Positions 60,924-64,000 of a stretch of 64,000 nt of DNA are shown here, piece by piece. The translations under genes were made by a program, and so were the position numbers. The stretch is from positions 186,001-250,000 of the forward strand of contig JAUXVU010000020.1 of assembly GCA_030680295.1 (NCBI GenBank), read 5' to 3'. Below the pieces are notes generated by a model. That model had not been told where the DNA came from and did no database searches. It saw only the letters and a list, made by a program, of their open reading frames with translations. Numbering within the stretch: the stretch's first letter is position 1; every line of letters starts with the position of its first letter. The stretch is from Moraxellaceae bacterium (GTDB lineage: Bacteria; Pseudomonadota; Gammaproteobacteria; Pseudomonadales; Moraxellaceae).

Positions 60924-61934
60924 TCAGCGCGGGTCAATCCACTCGATATAACCAGTACCTGCCACGTCACGCTGCTTGAAGCGACCGCGATACTCGTAGC
61001 TTCCTGCATAACCGCCCGCCATGCCGTACTGAAAGTCACCATTGGTCACACCTTCGATGGTGATCAGTTCATGGCCTTGGTCATCGTCCACCCGCCATGA
61101 AAAAGTCTTGGGCAGGCGCAGGCTGTGCCCGGCGGGGGTGGTGACCCGCTCCGACTGATACTCTTGAACAGTGAGGTTAAAGCCGCGTGAATAAATACCA
61201 CCATGATCATCCAACGAACGAATGTATACCCGCTGTTGCGCTACCAGTCCAAGTGGGCCGCGCACCTCCACCATCAAAACTTGAGTCGTCTCATCAATGT
61301 TCAGAATTTGGTAGGTAAAGAACCGAAATGGCAGGTTTACATTGAATGCGCGGGCGTACTCCCAAGTGCACAGCCCGGCAATCGACGTCTTAGTGCCGCC
61401 ATGCTCAATCGTGCCCTCGTATTCACACAGCAGCGACCAATGTTCGTAAGCGCCGCCAATCATTTTCCCAAAATGCGCGATCTTGTCGGTGGCCTTTAGT
61501 TTCAGGTCGATGTCGATAGCATGGCCTTGTTGGCGGACAGAGAAGTCCGGATAGGTTCCTTCTAACACCAAGTGCTGGCCGAAACGCAGATAGCTGCCAT
61601 CAGGCCTCAAATCACAATCCTTCGAAATGCTGTAGCCCCGGAAAAGATCGGGAGTGCCAATGGACGTGCCCACCAGCACGCTGGCAGTATCCCGTGCCGT
61701 AGTTTGGATCAGCTGTGGGTTGCAAAACAGCTTCACCTTGGGCTGGCCCGCCACTACGATAACGTTGAGAAAGCGGTAAGGAACAGGCAGATTGGGCAGC
61801 ATCAAGCCGTAATGCACCGTGCTATACAACCCCTGCGGCGGACAGATCGTTGTGTCGGGATCGAAAGGCTGGCCACTAAAGTCGGCAGAGCGATCCAACA
61901 ACTGGGCCACACTGGAGGCCGAAGGTAAGTTCAT
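60924..61934 (-). CDS. DUF6670 family protein
   Basis: A 336-residue cytoplasmic protein of DUF6670: YSTVHYGLMLPNLPVPYRFL and HWSLLCEYEGTIEHGGTKTS, with a later FSWRVDDDQGHELITIEG and a C-terminal GYIEWIDPR. Proteins of this family resemble carotenoid- or lipid-binding beta barrels; no activity is known. Like the amidohydrolase, its codons look GC-rich beside its neighbours. A GGAG site lies before ATG 61934. Confidence 0.8.
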   Translation of the reverse strand: MNLPSASSVAQLLDRSADFSGQPFDPDTTICPPQGLYSTVHYGLMLPNLPVPYRFLNVIVVAGQPKVKLFCNPQLIQTTARDTASVLVGTSIGTPDLFRGYSISKDCDLRPDGSYLRFGQHLVLEGTYPDFSVRQQGHAIDIDLKLKATDKIAHFGKMIGGAYEHWSLLCEYEGTIEHGGTKTSIAGLCTWEYARAFNVNLPFRFFTYQILNIDETTQVLMVEVRGPLGLVAQQRVYIRSLDDHGGIYSRGFNLTVQEYQSERVTTPAGHSLRLPKTFSWRVDDDQGHELITIEGVTNGDFQYGMAGGYAGSYEYRGRFKQRDVAGTGYIEWIDPR

Positions 61935-62309
61935 GTCAAATCTCCTGATATAGTCACGAAGTAGAGCAACGCCCGGGCCAACAACAAGGCCAGACTACTT
62001 TGCTTGGTTATGCGGTATATGTGTAGACATGCCAAGTACTTTTATTTGTATTAAGCGAGTCGTAAAACGTTTGAGCCTGATGATTGTCTTGAGCTGTTAG
62101 CCGTTCACAGAAATTTGCATTGATTAAAACTGTACACCACTTTTTACATGTGGCTCGCCTACTGGAACAAAGCAAATTGATGAGTTAACAGTGAAGCCTC
62201 CGGGACTCCGAAGAAAAAAGCGCTTAAAGTCCTCCGGCTGCAGCCGCGGCCAATGTTTTTCGTCTGCATTTAGCGGAGGATATAAAGTCCAAGCTCAATT
62301 ACCCCTCCA
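61935..62309. other. Intergenic region with a GC-rich hairpin
   Basis: No convincing gene is seen. Near the right end TCCTCCG (62230-62236) and CGGAGGA (62274-62280) can pair, and a perfect palindrome CGGCTGCAGCCG (62235-62246) lies inside the loop. In the minus direction the stem is followed after about 10 bases by a T-run, so it may serve as the terminator of a transcript arriving from the lipoprotein gene at 62310. The left part is AT-rich with no feature recognised. Confidence 0.5.
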
Positions 62310-62840
62310 CTAATTCAGTGGAAGCTCTGCGAGTCGGTGTAATAGCAGCTCAATATTTTTCCGAATAGCGCCTTCGTTTGCTAGACGCAATCGCTTCACG
62401 GCAACGAATGAATCGCCGACCGTTGCAGTATGAGAACTGTTAATAGTTTGATTCATCAACTCTTGGCCGGAAGCTCTATTTTTCAATACATAGTTAACGT
62501 CAGCTCGAACCTTAAGGTCGATACCAAATAACGGTTGATCAAGCTTTATTAATGAGGGGTGTAGAACGTATTTTGAGTTACTTGAGGAAAGCACACCGTT
62601 ATTGGCCAAGGTGTCTTTTAGTGCAGTTTCAAACTCTTTAGAGCCTACTTGAGATGTCCAGAGCGGATTTGTAGCTTTACCACCAGCGGCTGGAGCAACA
62701 GTAATACTGTCGGCCATTCGTACTTTAAGCGAGTCAATTGTTTTGGTGCTGGTCATACCCGCGACGGAAGCGCCACTTGCACATCCTTGTAGATAAAGCA
62801 CAGAAACAAGCAAACCAACAATGGTTAATATTTTCTTCAT
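62310..62840 (-). CDS. Putative lipoprotein
   Basis: A 176-residue protein with a lipoprotein signal (TIVGLLVSVLYLQGCAS, Cys near residue 20). The mature part has a segment like outer-membrane assembly or copper-binding lipoproteins (DSITVAPAAGGKATNPLWTS, then LRLANEGAIRKNIELLLHRL) but no family is certain. ATG 62840 is chosen as the start of the signal peptide; the frame opens at 62942. It lies on the same strand as the YdeI-like gene upstream, 79 bases apart. Confidence 0.7.
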   Translation of the reverse strand: MKKILTIVGLLVSVLYLQGCASGASVAGMTSTKTIDSLKVRMADSITVAPAAGGKATNPLWTSQVGSKEFETALKDTLANNGVLSSSNSKYVLHPSLIKLDQPLFGIDLKVRADVNYVLKNRASGQELMNQTINSSHTATVGDSFVAVKRLRLANEGAIRKNIELLLHRLAELPLN

Positions 62841-62919
62841 GAGCAAAGTCCTTTTTGCAAAGTTAATATGAAACAAGTACGAGAATATCAATCGGCAAAA
62901 TTTAAAGAAAGTGTATTTT

Positions 62920-63225
62920 TTATAAAGCAGGCTTCTTAGCAATTAAAACATCTTGCTGCCATTTACTAGGCTCTTTGTCAGTGCGATGAATACACCCCGC
63001 CCAGCAACACGGCCGCTTCTTACCCTCAAGAAGCTCCTCAATCGTCCGGTTAATACGCTTAACTCGGGTCTTTTCTTGTTTTGCATCTTCAATCCAGCAA
63101 ATAAACTCATTACGTGCGATGGGTGTTAGCTTTTCCCAAAGCTCAACAGTCTCCAGCATTTGGCTTAAGGCCATGGCCAAGTCAGCAGGCATTTCATGTA
63201 CAAGACCGCCGGAAATATTAGGCAT
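62920..63225 (-). CDS. YdeI/OmpD-associated family protein
   Basis: A 101-residue protein with the PF13376-type (bacteriocin-protection/YdeI) core: LWEKLTPIARNEFICWIEDA and QEKTRVKRINRTIEELLEGK near the middle, then a tail with three Cys (CCWAGC). ATG 63225 is taken. Function in protection against bacteriocins is annotation from distant relatives only. Confidence 0.78.
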   Translation of the reverse strand: MPNISGGLVHEMPADLAMALSQMLETVELWEKLTPIARNEFICWIEDAKQEKTRVKRINRTIEELLEGKKRPCCWAGCIHRTDKEPSKWQQDVLIAKKPAL

Positions 63226-63339
63226 AATTTTCAACCTACTCACTGCGTACTGCTAGAGCATTTGGACTTTCTTGGTATTGAATTGAGTTCGTTTAACATT
63301 CCAGTTCATAGCCGGCACGCAGTCCGCTGCAACCGGTAG

Positions 63340-63675
63340 TTATTCTTCACATAAATCCTTAAAAAGCTGAAGCGCTTGAGGCCATGCGTTCATCATTTCT
63401 TCAAAAGCCTCATCCGTTAGTGGCACTTCCATATTCTGAGGACTGACCATAGCAACATGCTTCATCTTGATAGCCTCATTAGGCACAACATGTTCGACTA
63501 TGACCTTTGTGCCACCTTGGGTTTGGTCAAAAAATGAAATGTGTTGCCCTTCTTTCCACTCGCCTTCATAGGTCATACCCTCGTGATCCAGGTTGCCTAA
63601 CATTACGCATTTGTTCCCAAGTTTGCGCCATAAGCTTCTTGGTTGGTCCCCAACGGTAACCCCCCAGCGCACCAC
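63340..63675 (-). CDS. Truncated SRPBCC/START-like domain reading frame
   Basis: A 111-residue frame that matches the C-terminal two thirds of a SRPBCC domain (MTYEGEWKEGQHISFFDQTQ and VEHVVPNEAIKMKHVAMVSP, then WPQALQLFKDLCEE). The expected N-terminal strand and helix are missing; the first 35 residues overlap the Ada-type gene in another frame and look unrelated. It may be a broken gene joined to the Ada gene by deletion, or a real short protein starting farther in. Confidence 0.6.
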   Translation of the reverse strand: MVRWGVTVGDQPRSLWRKLGNKCVMLGNLDHEGMTYEGEWKEGQHISFFDQTQGGTKVIVEHVVPNEAIKMKHVAMVSPQNMEVPLTDEAFEEMMNAWPQALQLFKDLCEE

Positions 63676-64000
63676 TCTGCTGTATAACCCGGTGGCAGGG
63701 AATCAGTAAAGCCACTGGATTTGCTCCAATGGCGTTACCAACCGCCCTTGCAGACTTTGGAGCACCGAGTGATTTGGCTACGTCGGCATAGCTGGCCACA
63801 GCGCCCGTTGGTATTTTCAGCAGAGCTCGCCACACAGCGATTTGAAAATTGGTTCCTGCCACATGGAGCGATAACGGACCATGCTTGGAAGCCGTATCAC
63901 TGCTAAAAAATGCATCAATAGCATGGCGCGTAGAGGGGAGGCTCTCCCTGATTGAACTGTGCGGCCAAGCGTTATGCAAGTTATCTAGCAACTCATCCAT
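63566..64000 (-). CDS. Ada-type methylated-DNA-protein-cysteine methyltransferase domain, partial
   Basis: A frame of at least 144 residues running to the window edge. It has the O6-alkylguanine transferase core (FQIAVWRALLKIPTGAVASY, then NAIGANPVALLIPCHRVIQQ) with the reactive Cys in PCHRV. In full-length Ada this domain follows a DNA-binding domain upstream, so the gene probably continues beyond 64000. Its C-terminal tail (GPTKKLMAQTWEQMRNVRQP) is not typical and overlaps the truncated SRPBCC frame, which suggests the 3' end was altered. Confidence 0.85.
   Translation of the reverse strand: MDELLDNLHNAWPHSSIRESLPSTRHAIDAFFSSDTASKHGPLSLHVAGTNFQIAVWRALLKIPTGAVASYADVAKSLGAPKSARAVGNAIGANPVALLIPCHRVIQQSGALGGYRWGPTKKLMAQTWEQMRNVRQPGSRGYDL

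Noticed and set aside
1-64000. CRISPR arrays, rRNA or tRNA genes
   Set aside because: No regularly spaced short repeats, no rRNA-like conserved blocks and no cloverleaf with a CCA-type end were seen on either strand.

Overview
The window looks like chromosomal DNA of a gammaproteobacterium, probably a free-living, hydrocarbon- or lipid-using type (Moraxellaceae, Oceanospirillales or Cellvibrionales would all fit; I cannot decide from sequence alone). The reasons are the ABC-type nitrate assimilation operon with NasS/NasT, sigma-54-type promoters, a FadL porin, AraC regulators with an arabinose-binding-like N-terminal domain, paired SDR and hydrolase genes, and an alternative oxidase. No rRNA, tRNA, CRISPR array, phage gene or intact transposase is visible.

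Region 1, positions 1-11505 (minus strand), is a complete nitrate/nitrite assimilation system except that nasA runs off the left edge: nasT-nasS, then nrtA-nrtB-nrtD, nirB-nirD, an electron-transfer flavoprotein and nasA. From nrtB onward most genes are joined by start/stop overlaps. The 248-base gap before nrtA holds a well-matched sigma-54 promoter, two hairpins with the same AAUGGC hexaloop and an intrinsic terminator whose 5' arm overlaps the second hairpin. This is the architecture expected for NasT (ANTAR) antitermination.

Region 2, 11611-16239 (plus strand), is a molybdenum-cofactor set (mobA-moaC-moaD-moaE, moaB-moeA-moaA) that would supply the cofactor of NasA. Sigma-54-like elements lie before nasT, mobA and moaB as well, so cofactor synthesis and nitrate assimilation may share nitrogen control.

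Region 3, 16265-25414, holds ordinary chromosomal genes: membrane proteins (TM2/SHOCT, VIT-type, TerC), a methyltransferase, an FMN reductase, an AraC regulator divergent from a fatty acid desaturase, a PhoX-type lipoprotein, a DUF4332 protein and a HerA-like ATPase.

Region 4, 25447-39460, is rich in lipid and hydrophobic-compound functions. It has an SDR, a FadL-like porin, a CocE-type hydrolase, an M24 peptidase homologue, a hydrolase-SDR fusion and two PF10118 proteins, with AraC and HxlR regulators transcribed divergently.

Region 5, 40102-53052, is a run of short accessory and stress genes. It includes gltS, a lipoprotein gene wedged between a 3' remnant of aroK and an intact aroK (140-bp direct repeats), a phzF gene broken by one amber codon, a Phd/ParE-type toxin-antitoxin pair, a barnase-like RNase with its barstar, and an alternative oxidase.

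Region 6, 53244-64000, has a ferritin-like protein, a membrane protein and a 23-residue microprotein that overlaps the 3' end of cstA in antisense. It continues with a GST, an acyltransferase, an amidohydrolase, a DUF6670 protein, and ends with an Ada-type methyltransferase domain overlapping a truncated SRPBCC reading frame.
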